Part shown: positions 35,369-46,177 of the stretch, piece by piece
How positions within the stretch are numbered: position 1 is the stretch's first letter
How the letters are laid out: the number at the start of each line of letters is the position of its first letter
Assembly (NCBI RefSeq): GCF_014982715.1
Contig: NZ_JADCJY010000001.1
Coordinates: forward strand, 1-64,000
DNA length: 64,000 nucleotides
Source: Gallalistipes aquisgranensis
Lineage (GTDB): Bacteria > Bacteroidota > Bacteroidia > Bacteroidales > Rikenellaceae
Reading direction: 5' to 3'
Position numbers and translations under genes: made by a program
The notes under the pieces: generated by a model
Seen by the model: the letters and a program-made list of their open reading frames with translations, nothing else
What the model was told of the DNA's origin: nothing
The model's database searches: none

Positions 35369-35911
35369 ATGAAAAAGTCAGTTGTTTCCGTAGCCATGTT
35401 CCTGATGTTTCTGGGTAGTGCAACGCTCGTAGCAGCACAGACCCCGGCTCCGCAGACTCCCGAGTCGCCGAAGGAACAGCCCGCCGAGCCCGCAAAGGAT
35501 ACCCCGAAAGAGGAGCCCAAGAAAGAGGAACCGAAACAGATTCTTTTCTCGGTGGCCCAGGAGCCCGAAGCCGAACCTGCCGATACGACCAAGAAGGCCG
35601 AACCCAAGAAGGACGCCGTTCTGATCGCCCAGGAGCCGGCCAAGGAGGCCCCGGCCGATACGGTGAAGAAAGCCGAGCCCGCAAAGGCATCCATCCTGAT
35701 CGCACAGGAACCAGCCAAGGAGACTCCGGCAGAACCGAAGAAGGAAAAGGACGAACCGGCCAAAACCGATCCGAAAAAGTGTCCCGAATCGGGTATTCTG
35801 ATCGCACAGGCTCCTCAGGCTCCGGCAGAACCTGCCAAAGAGGCTCCCAAAAAGGATGAACCCAAGAAAGAGGAACCCGCCAAGGAAGCTCCTGCTCCTT
35901 CGCTGAGTTAA
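35369..35911 (+). CDS. Secreted Lys/Pro/Glu-rich repeat protein
   Basis: 180 residues with a clear signal peptide (about 1-23, ending VAAQ) and then a low-complexity region of Pro, Glu, Lys and Ala. Four imperfect repeats each begin with a short hydrophobic block: QILFSVAQEP, VLIAQEPAKEAPADT, ILIAQEPAKETPAEP and ILIAQAPQAPAEP. Between them are KKAEPKK-like spacers. There is a single Cys near residue 136 and no lipobox. No enzymatic domain is visible. It resembles periplasmic spacer or PG-associated low-complexity proteins only in composition; I do not recognise a family. It lies behind the candidate sigma-54 promoter and is followed by a terminator, so it is its own transcript. Confidence 0.8.
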   Translation: MKKSVVSVAMFLMFLGSATLVAAQTPAPQTPESPKEQPAEPAKDTPKEEPKKEEPKQILFSVAQEPEAEPADTTKKAEPKKDAVLIAQEPAKEAPADTVKKAEPAKASILIAQEPAKETPAEPKKEKDEPAKTDPKKCPESGILIAQAPQAPAEPAKEAPKKDEPKKEEPAKEAPAPSLS

Positions 35912-35954
35912 GGGAAATAAAAAAATCTTCTGTTAAGGATTAAGTGGTAAGAGA

Positions 35955-35983
35955 GTCTCCGGGAAACCGGAGGCTTTTCTTTT
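35955..35983 (+). terminator. Terminator after repeat protein gene
   Basis: An 8-bp stem (GTCTCCGG with CCGGAGGC, one T-G pair) with a GAAA loop is followed by TTTTCTTTT. Confidence 0.88.
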
Positions 35984-36064
35984 GGAGTATTTGAAAAAAT
36001 GCGGCGTCATGTCGGGGTGGATGAATATTTATTTGAAAAATTATGGTTTTTTCGATATTTTATT

Positions 36065-36072
36065 TAAATTTG
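36065..36072 (+). promoter_or_regulatory. -7 box of tonB gene
   Basis: TAAATTTG matches the -7 consensus; no -33 TTG at 19-21 bases. The leader is about 55 bases. Confidence 0.5.
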
Positions 36073-36129
36073 CGTAAAGGGTTTCCTTCCCGGACGGATT
36101 CGTTTAACTTCCACTAAATATCTCTTATT

Positions 36130-36813
36130 ATGGAAACCAAGAAATCGCCCAAAGCCAATCTGCAGAACAAGCGGAAACTGTTTCTCGAGATCGGGCTGAT
36201 CTTCTCGCTGGGCACGATGATCGCCGCTTTCGGGTATAGTTCGCAGGAGAGTTCCGTACCGACCCGTTTCGGCGACGCTGCGCCGGCGCCGGAAGAGGAG
36301 TTGACCGAAATCACCTACCATGAGAAAACGCCCGCTCCGGTCAAACACATTATCCAGGTGTCGCCAGAGTATCTGCGCATCGTGCCGGACAATCAGAAGA
36401 TCGAGATCGAATACGTGATTGACGAATTTTCGCCGGACGACATCTATGTGCCGGAGGTGGCCGTAGGCCAGGAGGCGACGGTAGAAGAGGATGAGGTTTT
36501 CCTGGTGGCCGAGTACATGCCCGAATTCATGGGCGGTGACCTGAACCGATTCCGCAGCTGGGTGTCGGAGCGGCTGTATTATCCGACCGTGGCGGCGGAG
36601 AACGGAATCGAAGGTACGGTCCTGCTGACGTTCGTCGTGGAGAAAGACGGTACGCTGGCCCATATCGAGGTGTTGCAGAGCCCCGACCGATCCCTTGCAG
36701 AGGAAGCCGTGCGCGTATTGCAGACCTCTCCCAAATGGAAGCCCGGCATGCAGCGGACGACTCCCGTACGGGTAAGGTTTACCCTGCCGCTTCAGTTCCG
36801 CCTGCAACATTGA
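36130..36813 (+). CDS. TonB-family energy transducer
   Basis: 227-residue inner-membrane protein with one N-terminal membrane segment (about 18-36, FLEIGLIFSLGTMIAAFGY) and a periplasmic linker with Pro/Glu-rich parts. The C-terminal TonB domain (about 140-225) has AEYMPEFMGGDLNRFRSWVSERLYYP, GIEGTVLLTFVVEKDG and a closing VRVRFTLPLQF strand. It would pass proton-motive force to SusC-type pores. It stands alone, without ExbB/ExbD, and ends at a strong bidirectional terminator. Confidence 0.92.
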   Translation: METKKSPKANLQNKRKLFLEIGLIFSLGTMIAAFGYSSQESSVPTRFGDAAPAPEEELTEITYHEKTPAPVKHIIQVSPEYLRIVPDNQKIEIEYVIDEFSPDDIYVPEVAVGQEATVEEDEVFLVAEYMPEFMGGDLNRFRSWVSERLYYPTVAAENGIEGTVLLTFVVEKDGTLAHIEVLQSPDRSLAEEAVRVLQTSPKWKPGMQRTTPVRVRFTLPLQFRLQH

Positions 36814-36858
36814 CGGAACCCGGTCGAAACCGATTCCTGCCGGATCGGGTGTTACGAT

Positions 36859-36898
36859 AAAAAAGCCGCAGCTCTTCGAACCGAGCTGCGGCTTTTTT
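36859..36898. terminator. Bidirectional terminator between tonB and lon
   Basis: A 16-bp perfect stem, AAAAAAGCCGCAGCTC with 36883-36898, has an 8-base loop; T runs are present on both strands. It serves the convergent tonB and lon genes. Confidence 0.95.
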
Positions 36899-36916
36899 GG
36901 GGATGTTTGTGTGCCG

Positions 36917-39346
36917 TTATTTCTGGAGCGCCAGTTCCAGCACGTCGCTGTTGGTGCGTACGTAGTGGAACGTGAGGCCCTTGATATACTCGGGTTTGAT
37001 CTCGGAGATGTCTTTACGGTTGTCCTCGCTGAGGATGATTTCCTCGATGCCGGCCCGTTTGGCTGCCAGTATCTTCTCCTTGATGCCTCCCACGGGCATC
37101 ACGCGTCCGCGCAGGGTGGTTTCGCCGGTCATGGCGATCCGGTCTTTGACTTTCCGGCCCGTGTAGGTCGAAACCAGCGAGGTGACCATCGTGATACCGG
37201 CGCTCGGACCGTCTTTCGGAATGGCTCCCTCGGGGACGTGTACGTTGATGTCGAACTTCTCGAACTTCTCGCGGTCGATGCCCAGTTCCTCGTAGTGTCC
37301 CTTGACCCATTCGAGGGCGATGGTCGCCGACTCCTTCATCACGTCGCCCAGATTGCCCGTCAGGTTGAGGGCTCCTTTGCCCGGAGTGAGGATCGACTCG
37401 ATGTAGAGAATGTCTCCGCCCACTTCCGTCCATGCCAGTCCGGTCACCACACCCGTGATGCCGCCCACTTCGTACATGTCGTTCTGGAACTTGGGCAGCC
37501 CCAGGATTTTCTCCACGTCGGCCGCCGAAATCTGCGGGTCGTACTCTTCGCCGAACCCGATGTTCTTGGCGCGGTGCCGGGCGATCTTGGCCAGCAGTTT
37601 GTCCAGCGTCCGCACACCCGATTCGCGTGTGTATTCGGAAATGATCTTTTCGATCACGGCCGGGGCGATCTTCAGCTCCCTGGCCGGAACGCCGTGCGCT
37701 TCGAGTTGTTTGGGAAGCAGGTGCTTGCGGGCGATCTCGATCTTGTCCTCGAGGATGTATCCCGGGATGTTTATCATCTCCATCCGGTCGCGGAGGGCCG
37801 GATTGATGTTGGCAATGTTGTTGGCCGTGGCGATGAAGAGCACTTTCGACAGATCGTACTCCATGTCGAGGTAGTTGTCGTGGAACGTGGTGTTCTGTTC
37901 CGGATCGAGCACCTCGAGCAGGGCCGACGACGGGTCGCCGTGGTTGCCGATGCCTACCTTGTCCACCTCGTCGAGGATGATGACGGGATTCGACGAGCCG
38001 CAGCGTTTGATGGTCTGGATGATCCGTCCCGGCATGGCTCCGATGTAGGTGCGGCGGTGTCCGCGGATTTCGGCCTCGTCGTGCAGGCCGCCCAGCGAAA
38101 TGCGCCCGAATTTGCGCTTGAGCGATTCGGCCACCGACTTGCCCAGCGAGGTCTTTCCCACGCCCGGAGGGCCGTACAGGCAGATGATCGGCGACTTGAG
38201 GTCGCCTTTAAGCTTGATGATGGCCAGGTGTTCCAGGATGCGCTCTTTCACCTCTTCCAACCCGAAATGGTCTGCGTCGAGCCGTTTGCGGGCGCGTTGC
38301 AGGTCGAGGTTGTCCTTGGTCGTCTCGTTCCACGGCAGGTCGAGCATCAGCTGCAGATAGGTCATCTGCACGGAATACTCCGCCACGGCCGGGTTGAGGC
38401 GCTCCAGCTTGCTCACCTCCTTATCGAAAGTCTCGGCCACCTCTTTGCTCCATTTCTTCTTTTTGGCACGGCGGCGCAGTTCGGCGATGTCGTTGTCTAC
38501 GGGGTCGCCTCCCAGTTCGTCCTGTATGGTGCGGATCTGCTGCTGCAGGAAATATTCCCGCTGCTGCTGGTCCAGGTTCTGCTTCACCTTGCTCTGGATT
38601 TCGCTCTTGAGCTCCACGAGCTGCTGCTCGCGGATCAGGATTTCCAGCAGACGGCGGGCACGGGCCAGCAGCCCGGGCGCCTCCAGCAACCGCTGGCGGT
38701 CGGCGTCGGCCAGGTCGATGTTCGAACAGATGAAGTTGATGATGCCCCGCTTGCTGTCGATGTTCTTGATGGCGAACGAGGCCTCTTTGGGCATGTTGGG
38801 CGAAATGTTGATGATGTTCAGCGCCACGTCCCGGATCGAATCGACCAGCGCGTCGAACTCCACGTTGCCGCGTTCGGGCGCCGAATCCTTCAGGGGATTG
38901 ACCTTGGCCGTGAAATAGGGGTCGGAAGATAGGAATTCGGTGATCTCGATCTTCTCCAGCCCGTGCAGGATGACGGTCAGGTTGCCGTTGGGCATTTCCA
39001 GTATTTTCAGGATGCGGGCGGCGGTGCCGATCTTGTAGATGTCGTCCGGGCCCGGCTGTTCGATGTCTGCCTCCTTCTGGAGGGCGGCGCCGAGGATACC
39101 CGCACCGTTCTCCACCTCCCGGATCAGCCGCATGGATTTTTCGCGTCCCACCGTGATGGGGGTGATGGAACCCGGAAAGAGTACCGAGCTGCGCAGGGTG
39201 AGGATGGGGAGTTGGTCGGGAATCACCACGTCGGTCGCAATCTCGTCGTCTTCGGTCGAGACGATCGGAATGACCTGATGTTTGCCCTCGAGCATATCTG
39301 ATATGCCGGCAAACTCCTCGATTTCGTTTTTATGTTTTTTACTCAT
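36917..39346 (-). CDS. lon: ATP-dependent protease Lon
   Basis: Cytosolic AAA+ serine protease, 809 residues. It has the N-terminal substrate domain ([19 protein letters not shown]) and a coiled-coil linker. The AAA+ module has Walker [14 protein letters not shown] and Walker [10 protein letters not shown]. The protease domain has catalytic Ser715 in PKDGPSAG. It ends near the 36859-36898 terminator and is divergent from valS. Confidence 0.97.
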   Translation of the reverse strand: MSKKHKNEIEEFAGISDMLEGKHQVIPIVSTEDDEIATDVVIPDQLPILTLRSSVLFPGSITPITVGREKSMRLIREVENGAGILGAALQKEADIEQPGPDDIYKIGTAARILKILEMPNGNLTVILHGLEKIEITEFLSSDPYFTAKVNPLKDSAPERGNVEFDALVDSIRDVALNIINISPNMPKEASFAIKNIDSKRGIINFICSNIDLADADRQRLLEAPGLLARARRLLEILIREQQLVELKSEIQSKVKQNLDQQQREYFLQQQIRTIQDELGGDPVDNDIAELRRRAKKKKWSKEVAETFDKEVSKLERLNPAVAEYSVQMTYLQLMLDLPWNETTKDNLDLQRARKRLDADHFGLEEVKERILEHLAIIKLKGDLKSPIICLYGPPGVGKTSLGKSVAESLKRKFGRISLGGLHDEAEIRGHRRTYIGAMPGRIIQTIKRCGSSNPVIILDEVDKVGIGNHGDPSSALLEVLDPEQNTTFHDNYLDMEYDLSKVLFIATANNIANINPALRDRMEMINIPGYILEDKIEIARKHLLPKQLEAHGVPARELKIAPAVIEKIISEYTRESGVRTLDKLLAKIARHRAKNIGFGEEYDPQISAADVEKILGLPKFQNDMYEVGGITGVVTGLAWTEVGGDILYIESILTPGKGALNLTGNLGDVMKESATIALEWVKGHYEELGIDREKFEKFDINVHVPEGAIPKDGPSAGITMVTSLVSTYTGRKVKDRIAMTGETTLRGRVMPVGGIKEKILAAKRAGIEEIILSEDNRKDISEIKPEYIKGLTFHYVRTNSDVLELALQK

Positions 39347-39366
39347 ATTCTGTCTCCTGTGAGGGG

Positions 39367-39374
39367 CAAAGATA
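39367..39374 (-). promoter_or_regulatory. -7 box of lon gene
   Basis: Minus-strand TATCTTTG is a perfect -7, 21 bases before the lon ATG; no clear -33. No heat-shock repeat (CIRCE-like) is visible. Confidence 0.5.
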
Positions 39375-39559
39375 GTGCATTTTTGGCGGAATCGACCGCC
39401 TTGCCTCCAAATTCGATAATCACGTTATTAACATTGTCTCCCGCTCCGGACTCCGGCGGACGGCGGAATGACCGGGCCCGGCGTTTGCGGCGTTATCTGT
39501 AAACGTTTCCGGAGGGTGAAAAATTGTCTCTGCCCGTTATGTTTATCCGGGCAAAGCAC

Positions 39560-39567
39560 TATCTTTG
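39560..39567 (+). promoter_or_regulatory. -7 box of valS gene
   Basis: TATCTTTG is a perfect -7, 28 bases before the valS ATG; no good -33. Confidence 0.5.
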
Positions 39568-39594
39568 CAAATTGAATGCAAATATTGAACGACT

Positions 39595-42219
39595 ATGGAG
39601 ATTGGCGACAAATACGCCCCGGGGCAGATCGAGGGCAAGTGGTACGACTACTGGCTGAAGAACCGATTTTTTCACTCCGAACCGGACGACCGCGAGGCTT
39701 ATACCGTCGTGATCCCGCCCCCCAACGTTACCGGCATGTTGCACATGGGGCACATGCTCAATAACACCATCCAGGACGTGCTGGTGCGTCGTGCCCGTAT
39801 GCAGGGCAAAAATGCCTGCTGGGTGCCGGGCACCGATCACGCCTCGATCGCGACCGAAGCGAAGGTGGTGGCCAAACTGAAGGCCGAGGGGATCGAGAAG
39901 TCGTCGCTGACGCGCGAGAAGTTTCTCGAATATGCCTGGGAGTGGAAAGAGAAGCACGGGGGGATCATTCTCCGGCAGCTCCGCAAGTTGGGCGCCTCGT
40001 GCGACTGGGAGCGGACGAGCTTCACGATGGACGAGCCGCGCAGCCGCAGCGTGCTGAAGGTGTTCGTCGATCTTTACAATAAGGGGAAGATCTACCGCGG
40101 GGTGCGGATGGTGAACTGGGACCCGGCCGCGCAGACTGCCCTTTCGGACGAGGAGGTGATCTACAAGGAGTCGAACGGCAAGCTCTACTACCTGCGTTAC
40201 CGGATCGAGGGCGAGGAGGGTTCCGTGATCGTGGCGACGACCCGTCCCGAGACGATTCTCGGCGATACGGCCCTGTGCGTCAATCCGAACGACCCGCGTT
40301 ACGCTTCGCTGGAGGGTAAGCGCGTGATCGTGCCGCTGGTGGGGCGCGTGATTCCCGTCATCCGCGACGAGTACGTGGATATCGAGTTCGGAACGGGCGC
40401 TCTCAAGGTGACCCCGGCCCACGACGTGAACGACTATATGCTGGGCGAAAAATACAACCTGGAGGCGATCGACATCTTCAACGACGACGGTACGGTCAAC
40501 GGCAAGGTGGGGCTGTACGTGGGAATGGACCGCTTCGAAGTGCGCCGGCAGATCGAGAAGGACCTCGATGCGGCCGGTCTGCTGGAGAAGGTGGAGGCTT
40601 ACACCAACAAGGTGGGCTGTTCCGAACGTACGGGCGTGCCCATCGAACCGAAGCTCTCCATGCAGTGGTTCCTGAAGATGGATGAACTGGCTGCCCCGGC
40701 CATCCGTGCCGTGATGGAAGACGTCATCGAATTTGTCCCCGCGAAGTATAAAAACACCTACCGCTACTGGATGGAGAACATCAAGGACTGGTGCATTTCG
40801 CGTCAGTTGTGGTGGGGGCACCGGATTCCCGCTTATTACCTGCCGGGCGGCGGGTACGTGGTGGCCGAGACGCCCGGGGAGGCGTTGGAACTTGCCCGCC
40901 GTAAGAGCGGAAACGACGCGCTGGAGCTCGCCGACCTGCGGCAGGACGAGGATGTGCTTGATACGTGGTTCAGTTCGTGGCTCTGGCCGATCTCCGTTTT
41001 CGATGGAATCAACCGGCCGGACAATCCGGAGATCAACTACTACTATCCGACCGTCGATCTGGTGACGGCGCCCGACATCATCTTCTTCTGGGTGGCCCGG
41101 ATGATCATGGCCGGCTACGAATACCGGGGGGAGAAGCCTTTCGGACATGTATATTTCACGGGAATCGTGCGCGACAAACTGGGCCGCAAGATGAGCAAGC
41201 AGCTCGGCAACTCGCCCGATCCGCTCGACCTGATTGCCCGGTACGGTGCCGACGGGGTACGCATGGCCATGCTGCTCTGTTCGTCGGCCGGCAACGATCT
41301 GATGTTCGACGAGGCGCTTTGTGAACAGGGACGCAACTTCGGCAACAAGATATGGAATGCCTACCGCCTGGTCCACACATGGGCTGTGGACGACAGACTG
41401 CCGCAGTCGGAGAACAACCGGCTGGCCGTGGAGTGGTTCGAGGCCGTGCTCGACCGTGCGATCGCCGAGACGGACGGGGATTTCGCCGCCTACCGGATTT
41501 CGGAGGCGCTGATGAAGTTCTACAAACTTTTCTGGGACGATTTCTCGGGATGGTACCTGGAGATGGTGAAACCGGCCTACGGGGAGCCGATCGACCGGGT
41601 TACGCTGGATGCGACCCGCGGACTGTTCGAGAAACTGCTCAAGCTGCTGCACCCCTTCATGCCTTTCATCACGGAGGAGATCTGGCAGGACATCGCGCCG
41701 AGAAAGGATGGGGAGAGCATCATGATTAGTCCGATGCCCGTGGGGAACGGAGTGCGCGGGGAGATGCTCGCCCGGTTCGACCTTGTGCGCGAGGCGATCA
41801 CGGGTGTCCGTAATGTGCGCAAGCAGCGGAATATTCCCAACCGGGAGGCTCTCGTGCTGAAAGTGGTGGAGGATGTCAACTATCCCCGCGAGTACGAACC
41901 GGTGCTGATGAAGATGGCCAATCTGTCGGCCGTGGAGACCGTCCGGGAGAAAGACCCGCTGGCCGCCGCTTTCCTGGTCAAGACCACGGAGTATTTCGTG
42001 CCGATGGAGGGTAAGATCGACGTGGCCTCCGAGTTGAAGAAGATGAACGACGAACTCGCTTATCTGGAAGGGTTCCTCGCTTCGGTGATGAAAAAACTGG
42101 GGAACGAACGCTTCGTGCAGAGCGCTCCGCAGAAGGTGGTGGAGAACGAACGGGCCAAAAAGGCCGATGCGGAGGCCAAGATCAAAGCGATCCGGGAACG
42201 GATCGGAAGCCTGAAATAG
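39595..42219 (+). CDS. valS: Valyl-tRNA synthetase
   Basis: Class I synthetase of 874 residues. The HIGH-type site is in [15 protein letters not shown] (about 42-56). The editing domain includes [12 protein letters not shown], the KMSKS-type site is [14 protein letters not shown], and the C-terminal coiled-coil tRNA arm is [17 protein letters not shown]. Domain order and length are normal. It starts 248 bases from the divergent lon gene. Confidence 0.97.
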   Translation: MEIGDKYAPGQIEGKWYDYWLKNRFFHSEPDDREAYTVVIPPPNVTGMLHMGHMLNNTIQDVLVRRARMQGKNACWVPGTDHASIATEAKVVAKLKAEGIEKSSLTREKFLEYAWEWKEKHGGIILRQLRKLGASCDWERTSFTMDEPRSRSVLKVFVDLYNKGKIYRGVRMVNWDPAAQTALSDEEVIYKESNGKLYYLRYRIEGEEGSVIVATTRPETILGDTALCVNPNDPRYASLEGKRVIVPLVGRVIPVIRDEYVDIEFGTGALKVTPAHDVNDYMLGEKYNLEAIDIFNDDGTVNGKVGLYVGMDRFEVRRQIEKDLDAAGLLEKVEAYTNKVGCSERTGVPIEPKLSMQWFLKMDELAAPAIRAVMEDVIEFVPAKYKNTYRYWMENIKDWCISRQLWWGHRIPAYYLPGGGYVVAETPGEALELARRKSGNDALELADLRQDEDVLDTWFSSWLWPISVFDGINRPDNPEINYYYPTVDLVTAPDIIFFWVARMIMAGYEYRGEKPFGHVYFTGIVRDKLGRKMSKQLGNSPDPLDLIARYGADGVRMAMLLCSSAGNDLMFDEALCEQGRNFGNKIWNAYRLVHTWAVDDRLPQSENNRLAVEWFEAVLDRAIAETDGDFAAYRISEALMKFYKLFWDDFSGWYLEMVKPAYGEPIDRVTLDATRGLFEKLLKLLHPFMPFITEEIWQDIAPRKDGESIMISPMPVGNGVRGEMLARFDLVREAITGVRNVRKQRNIPNREALVLKVVEDVNYPREYEPVLMKMANLSAVETVREKDPLAAAFLVKTTEYFVPMEGKIDVASELKKMNDELAYLEGFLASVMKKLGNERFVQSAPQKVVENERAKKADAEAKIKAIRERIGSLK

Positions 42220-42343
42220 CCGGATATACGGATGCCTGCCGTGCGGGAATGTCGTCCGGGAGGAGGACGTTTCCTGTTGCCGGCGCGGAAGGAAAAGTCC
42301 GGTCCGGCAGGAAGTCCCGTTGCAGGGAAAAATGGCGGAAAGA

Positions 42344-43435
42344 ATGAGGGTGCTTTATGATTATCAGACGTTTTCGTCTCAGCGGGTCGGCGGAATCAGC
42401 CGTTATTTCGCCCACTTGTACCGGCATGTGCCGGACGGACGGGTCGAGACTTCGCTCTCCCTGCTCTATACGCGGAACGTCTATCTGAAGGGAGAGCGTT
42501 TCCCGTTGCAGAACGGATGGGGCGATGTGTTGATCGGCGGACATTTCCGCGATGCGAACAAGCTGTGGTCGAAGGTCCGGATTCGTTTTTCCCGGTACGA
42601 CATCCTGCACCCCACCTATTACAATCCCTATCTGATTCCGGACGCCGGGGGCCGTACGGTGGTGCTCACGGTGCACGACCTGATCCACCAACTTTTCCCG
42701 AACTATTTTCCGGGGGACCGGACGATCGAATGGCAGCGCCGCATGATCCGGCGGGCCGACCGTCTGATCGCCATTTCGGAGAATACGAAGCGGGACCTGG
42801 TGGAGCGGATGAAGGTGCCCGAGGAGAAGATCACGGTGATTCACCATGGGCTGATGTTCGACGGTGACGGAGAGGGGCTGTCGGCCCGGGAGCGGGTTGC
42901 GGAGCTTCCCGAAAACTACATTCTTTTCGTGGGTGACCGCAGCCGGTACAAGAATTTCGACGGATTCGTCTCCGAAGTGGCGCCGTTGCTTGCGGAGTAC
43001 GATCTGCGTCTGGTGTGTACAGGGGGGCGGGAGTTTACCGGGGAGGAGCGGACGCTTATCCGTTCGTTCGGGATCGCCGACCGCGTGATCCGGATGACGG
43101 TGAGCGATGCCATGCTCGGACGGCTTTACCGGCATGCCGTCTGTTTTGTCTATCCCTCGTTGTACGAAGGGTTCGGGCTGCCCATTCTGGAGGCTTACCG
43201 GGCCGGATGCCCGGTCGTGCTGACGCGGGCCAGCTGTTTCCCCGAGATTGCCGGCGATGCGGCCCTCTATTTCGAACCGGGCCGGCCGGGGAGCATGAGG
43301 GAGGTCGTGCGGTCGTTGCTGGACGATACGGGGCGGCGGAGGGAACTGTCGGCGGCGGGAACGCGGCGCCTGGCTCTTTTTTCCACGGAAAAAATGGTCG
43401 AAAAGACCCGTAACCTCTATCTCAGTCTGGGGTAG
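42344..43435 (+). CDS. Glycosyltransferase family 4 (group 1)
   Basis: GT-B fold transferase of about 363 residues. The N-terminal MRVLYDYQTFSSQRVGGISRYFAHL resembles GT4 enzymes that act on nucleotide-sugar donors. The C-terminal Rossmann half has VYPSLYEGFGLPILEAYRAGCPVV with the EX7E-type donor motif, followed by ALYFEPG. Two in-frame ATGs precede each other closely (42332 and 42344); the second gives the canonical N terminus. It likely builds a surface polysaccharide or LPS core. It converges with the GT2 gene across 31 bases. Confidence 0.9.
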   Translation: MRVLYDYQTFSSQRVGGISRYFAHLYRHVPDGRVETSLSLLYTRNVYLKGERFPLQNGWGDVLIGGHFRDANKLWSKVRIRFSRYDILHPTYYNPYLIPDAGGRTVVLTVHDLIHQLFPNYFPGDRTIEWQRRMIRRADRLIAISENTKRDLVERMKVPEEKITVIHHGLMFDGDGEGLSARERVAELPENYILFVGDRSRYKNFDGFVSEVAPLLAEYDLRLVCTGGREFTGEERTLIRSFGIADRVIRMTVSDAMLGRLYRHAVCFVYPSLYEGFGLPILEAYRAGCPVVLTRASCFPEIAGDAALYFEPGRPGSMREVVRSLLDDTGRRRELSAAGTRRLALFSTEKMVEKTRNLYLSLG

Positions 43436-43466
43436 GGGAAGTCCGTCCGGATAGCGGAGCGTGTGT

Positions 43467-44231
43467 TCAATAGGAGGTGTCCCGGCGGGTGTGCCGCCGG
43501 ATTTTCCGGATATAGGTGATGGTGAACCAGAGCCGGATCAGGCTTTTGGTACGGGCCCAGGAGCGGTCCAGTTCGTTGACCACCCGGATGTTCTCCATCA
43601 GTCCGAGGTCCCGCTTGCGGGAGGAGATGCCTTTCTTGTCGAAAATGGCCACCAGGATAGGCATGTGTCCGAACCGGTATTTCTTGTTGTAGCACTGTTT
43701 GAAGAACTTCAGGTCGGCGGACATGCGGTAGCGGATGTCGAATCCGATTTCCCGCAGGATTTCGGTCTTCACGAAGGAGGCCTGGTGGCAGAAAAACATG
43801 CGGTGTTTGCTGGCCGGACGGTGTTCGGCCTCCTTGCGATGCTGGGTGCCGTCGGGGAAAAGTTCGTAGATGTCGCCGTAGATGATGTCGTAATCCCCCG
43901 CTTCGATGAACTCCTTGACCTGCGTCAGCACGGACGGGTCCGTGAAGGTGTCGCCGCTGTTCATGAAATTGATCCACAGTCCTTCGGCCATGGCGATGCC
44001 CCGGTTCATGGCGTCGTATATGCCCCGGTCGGGTTTGCTGACGAATTTCGAAACGGAATCTTTATAGCGGTCGATGATCTCCAGTGTGCCGTCCGTCGAA
44101 CCGCCGTCCACGATGATGTACTCCATGCTGGAGCAGGTCTGGGAAAGGACGCTCCGGATGGTCTGCTCGATGGAATCGGCGCAGTTGTACACGACGGTGA
44201 TGACGGTGAATAATGGCTTTCCTGTATTCAT
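43467..44231 (-). CDS. Glycosyltransferase family 2
   Basis: 254-residue GT-A transferase. The N terminus PLFTVITVVYNCADSIEQTIRSVLSQ, the nucleotide-binding VDGGSTDGT, the SKPDRGIYDAMNRG segment and the NSGD metal motif are characteristic of WcaA-like GT2 enzymes. The C-terminal basic region may associate with the membrane. It follows the MsbA-like exporter gene by 24 bases on the same strand, so the two may work in surface glycolipid assembly. Confidence 0.92.
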   Translation of the reverse strand: MNTGKPLFTVITVVYNCADSIEQTIRSVLSQTCSSMEYIIVDGGSTDGTLEIIDRYKDSVSKFVSKPDRGIYDAMNRGIAMAEGLWINFMNSGDTFTDPSVLTQVKEFIEAGDYDIIYGDIYELFPDGTQHRKEAEHRPASKHRMFFCHQASFVKTEILREIGFDIRYRMSADLKFFKQCYNKKYRFGHMPILVAIFDKKGISSRKRDLGLMENIRVVNELDRSWARTKSLIRLWFTITYIRKIRRHTRRDTSY

Positions 44232-44255
44232 AAACCTTTCCGTATAGATGGACGA

Positions 44256-46082
44256 TTATGCCATTTGCTGCATTTCGATCAGTTTGCAATAGGTCCCTTT
44301 CGCTTCCATCAGCTCGTGATGGGTGCCCGCTTCGGTGATCCGTCCCTGTTCGATCACGATGATCTTGTCCGCGTTGTAGATCGTGCTCAGCCGGTGGGCG
44401 ATCACGATCGACGTGCGGCCTTCCAGCAGGGAGTTTAGTGCTTCCTGCACGAGTTTCTCGCTCTCGGTGTCCAGCGCCGAAGTCGCCTCGTCCAGAATCA
44501 GGATCGAAGGGTTCTTGAGCACGGCACGTGCGATGCTCAACCGCTGCCGCTGTCCTCCCGAAAGTTTCATGCCACGGTCGCCGATATTGGTCTGGTAACC
44601 CTGTTCGGTCTCCATGATGAACGCATGGGCGTTGGCGATCTTGGCTGCGTTTTCGATCTCGGCCTGCGTGGCGTCCTGTTTGCCCAGCCGGATATTGTTG
44701 GCGATGGTGTCGTTGAAGAGGACGGTCTCCTGGGAGACGATGCTCATCTGGTCGTGGAGGCTCTCCTTGGTGTATTCCTTGATGTTGCGCCCGTCGATCA
44801 GAATTTCGCCCGAAGTCACGTCGTAGAAGCGGGGAATCAGGTCCGACAGGGTCGATTTCCCTCCGCCCGAGGGACCGACCAGAGCCACGGTCTCGCCTTT
44901 TTTCACCTTGAAGCTGACTCCGCAGATCACCTCCCTGTTGTCGTAGGCGAAATGGACGTCGCGGAATTCGATTTCGTCGTTGAATTCGGTGAGTTTGACC
45001 GCGTCGGGACGCTCTTCGATCTGGTTCTTGGTGTCGAGCAGGCTCAGAACGCGTTCACCGGCGGCGATACCCTGGTTGATGTTGCTGAATGCGTCCATGA
45101 AGGAGCGAATGGGACGGGTGAGCTGGGTGAAGGCGCCCAGGTAGGCGATGAATCCGCCCACGCTCAGCGACTCCTGCAGCACGAGGTATCCGCCGAAGAC
45201 CAGCAGACCGCCCGCAGCCATGATCCCCAGGAATTCGCTCATCGGGGAGGCCATCTGCTGGCGTCGTGCCATGGTGCGGGAAATACGTGAAAAAGTGGCG
45301 TCGATGAAGTGGAATTTCGACTTGAAATAGCCTTCTGCGTTGTATCCCTTGATGACCTTGATGCCCGAGAGCGACTCGTCCAGCACGGAGGTCATCACGC
45401 CGAAGTTCTCCTGCGCCTCTTTGGCCGAACGGCGCAGCTTCTTGACGATCGTGCCGATGATGAGCGCCACGATCGGCAGGTAGATGACGGAGAAGAGCGT
45501 GAGGGTCAGCGAAATCTTCATCATCAGGAAGATGTAGAAGATGATGAGGAACGGTTCGCGGAAAGCCACCTGCAGGGTGTTGGTGATGCAGAACTGCACG
45601 ACGCCCACGTCCGAGGTGATCTTGGCCATGATATCGCCCTTGCGTTCGTTGCTGAAGTACCCGACGTTGAGGCCGATCACATTGTCGTACACGCTGTCGC
45701 GCAACTTCTGAAGCGTGTTGATCTTCATGTTTTCGATGTTCCACTGTCCCAGATAGCGGAACAGGTTGCTCAGGAAGGCCGACAGGGAGATGAACACGGC
45801 CAGCAGGAAGAGCACGTCCAGTACGTCGTAGTTTTCCCCGAAATAGTTGTAGAGGATATAGTTGACCAGGTCGTTGAAGAACTCCATGTTCAGGGCGAAA
45901 TGCGGGAATTCCGTCACGTGTTCCAGTACCCGGGTCTTGTCGAAAAGCGTGTTGACGATCGGAATGACCATGGCGAAATTCAGCGTGTTGAAAACCGCAT
46001 GGAAAAGCGTGTAAAAGAAGTAGGGGATCGCGTATTTTTCGATGGGTTTCGCAAACCCCAGGAGTCTCCAGTAAATGTTCAT
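44256..46082 (-). CDS. MsbA-like ABC exporter (fused permease and ATPase)
   Basis: 608 residues: six membrane segments in the first 330 residues, then a nucleotide-binding domain with Walker A VGPSGGGKST, the LSGGQRQRLSIARA signature and Walker B LILDEATSALD, followed by the AHRLST His switch. This half-transporter layout is that of lipid flippases and multidrug exporters. The adjacent GT2 gene favours lipid A or glycolipid transport, but substrate cannot be decided from sequence. Confidence 0.92.
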   Translation of the reverse strand: MNIYWRLLGFAKPIEKYAIPYFFYTLFHAVFNTLNFAMVIPIVNTLFDKTRVLEHVTEFPHFALNMEFFNDLVNYILYNYFGENYDVLDVLFLLAVFISLSAFLSNLFRYLGQWNIENMKINTLQKLRDSVYDNVIGLNVGYFSNERKGDIMAKITSDVGVVQFCITNTLQVAFREPFLIIFYIFLMMKISLTLTLFSVIYLPIVALIIGTIVKKLRRSAKEAQENFGVMTSVLDESLSGIKVIKGYNAEGYFKSKFHFIDATFSRISRTMARRQQMASPMSEFLGIMAAGGLLVFGGYLVLQESLSVGGFIAYLGAFTQLTRPIRSFMDAFSNINQGIAAGERVLSLLDTKNQIEERPDAVKLTEFNDEIEFRDVHFAYDNREVICGVSFKVKKGETVALVGPSGGGKSTLSDLIPRFYDVTSGEILIDGRNIKEYTKESLHDQMSIVSQETVLFNDTIANNIRLGKQDATQAEIENAAKIANAHAFIMETEQGYQTNIGDRGMKLSGGQRQRLSIARAVLKNPSILILDEATSALDTESEKLVQEALNSLLEGRTSIVIAHRLSTIYNADKIIVIEQGRITEAGTHHELMEAKGTYCKLIEMQQMA

Positions 46083-46110
46083 CCGATAACAGTCTGAAAT
46101 TAATATGGTG

Positions 46111-46118
46111 CAAATGTA
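46111..46118 (-). promoter_or_regulatory. -7 box of the MsbA-like gene
   Basis: Minus-strand TACATTTG matches TAnnTTTG, 29 bases before the ATG; no good -33. Confidence 0.45.
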
Positions 46119-46140
46119 ACCTATTTTATTAATTATTGCT

Positions 46141-46148
46141 TACTTTTG
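46141..46148 (+). promoter_or_regulatory. -7 box of trpS gene
   Basis: TACTTTTG matches TAnnTTTG, 30 bases before the trpS ATG at 46178. This supports that start over the upstream frame opening at 46136, which would begin before the promoter. Confidence 0.5.
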
Positions 46149-46177
46149 CGAGTAAAAATCATATTAGCGATACCTCT

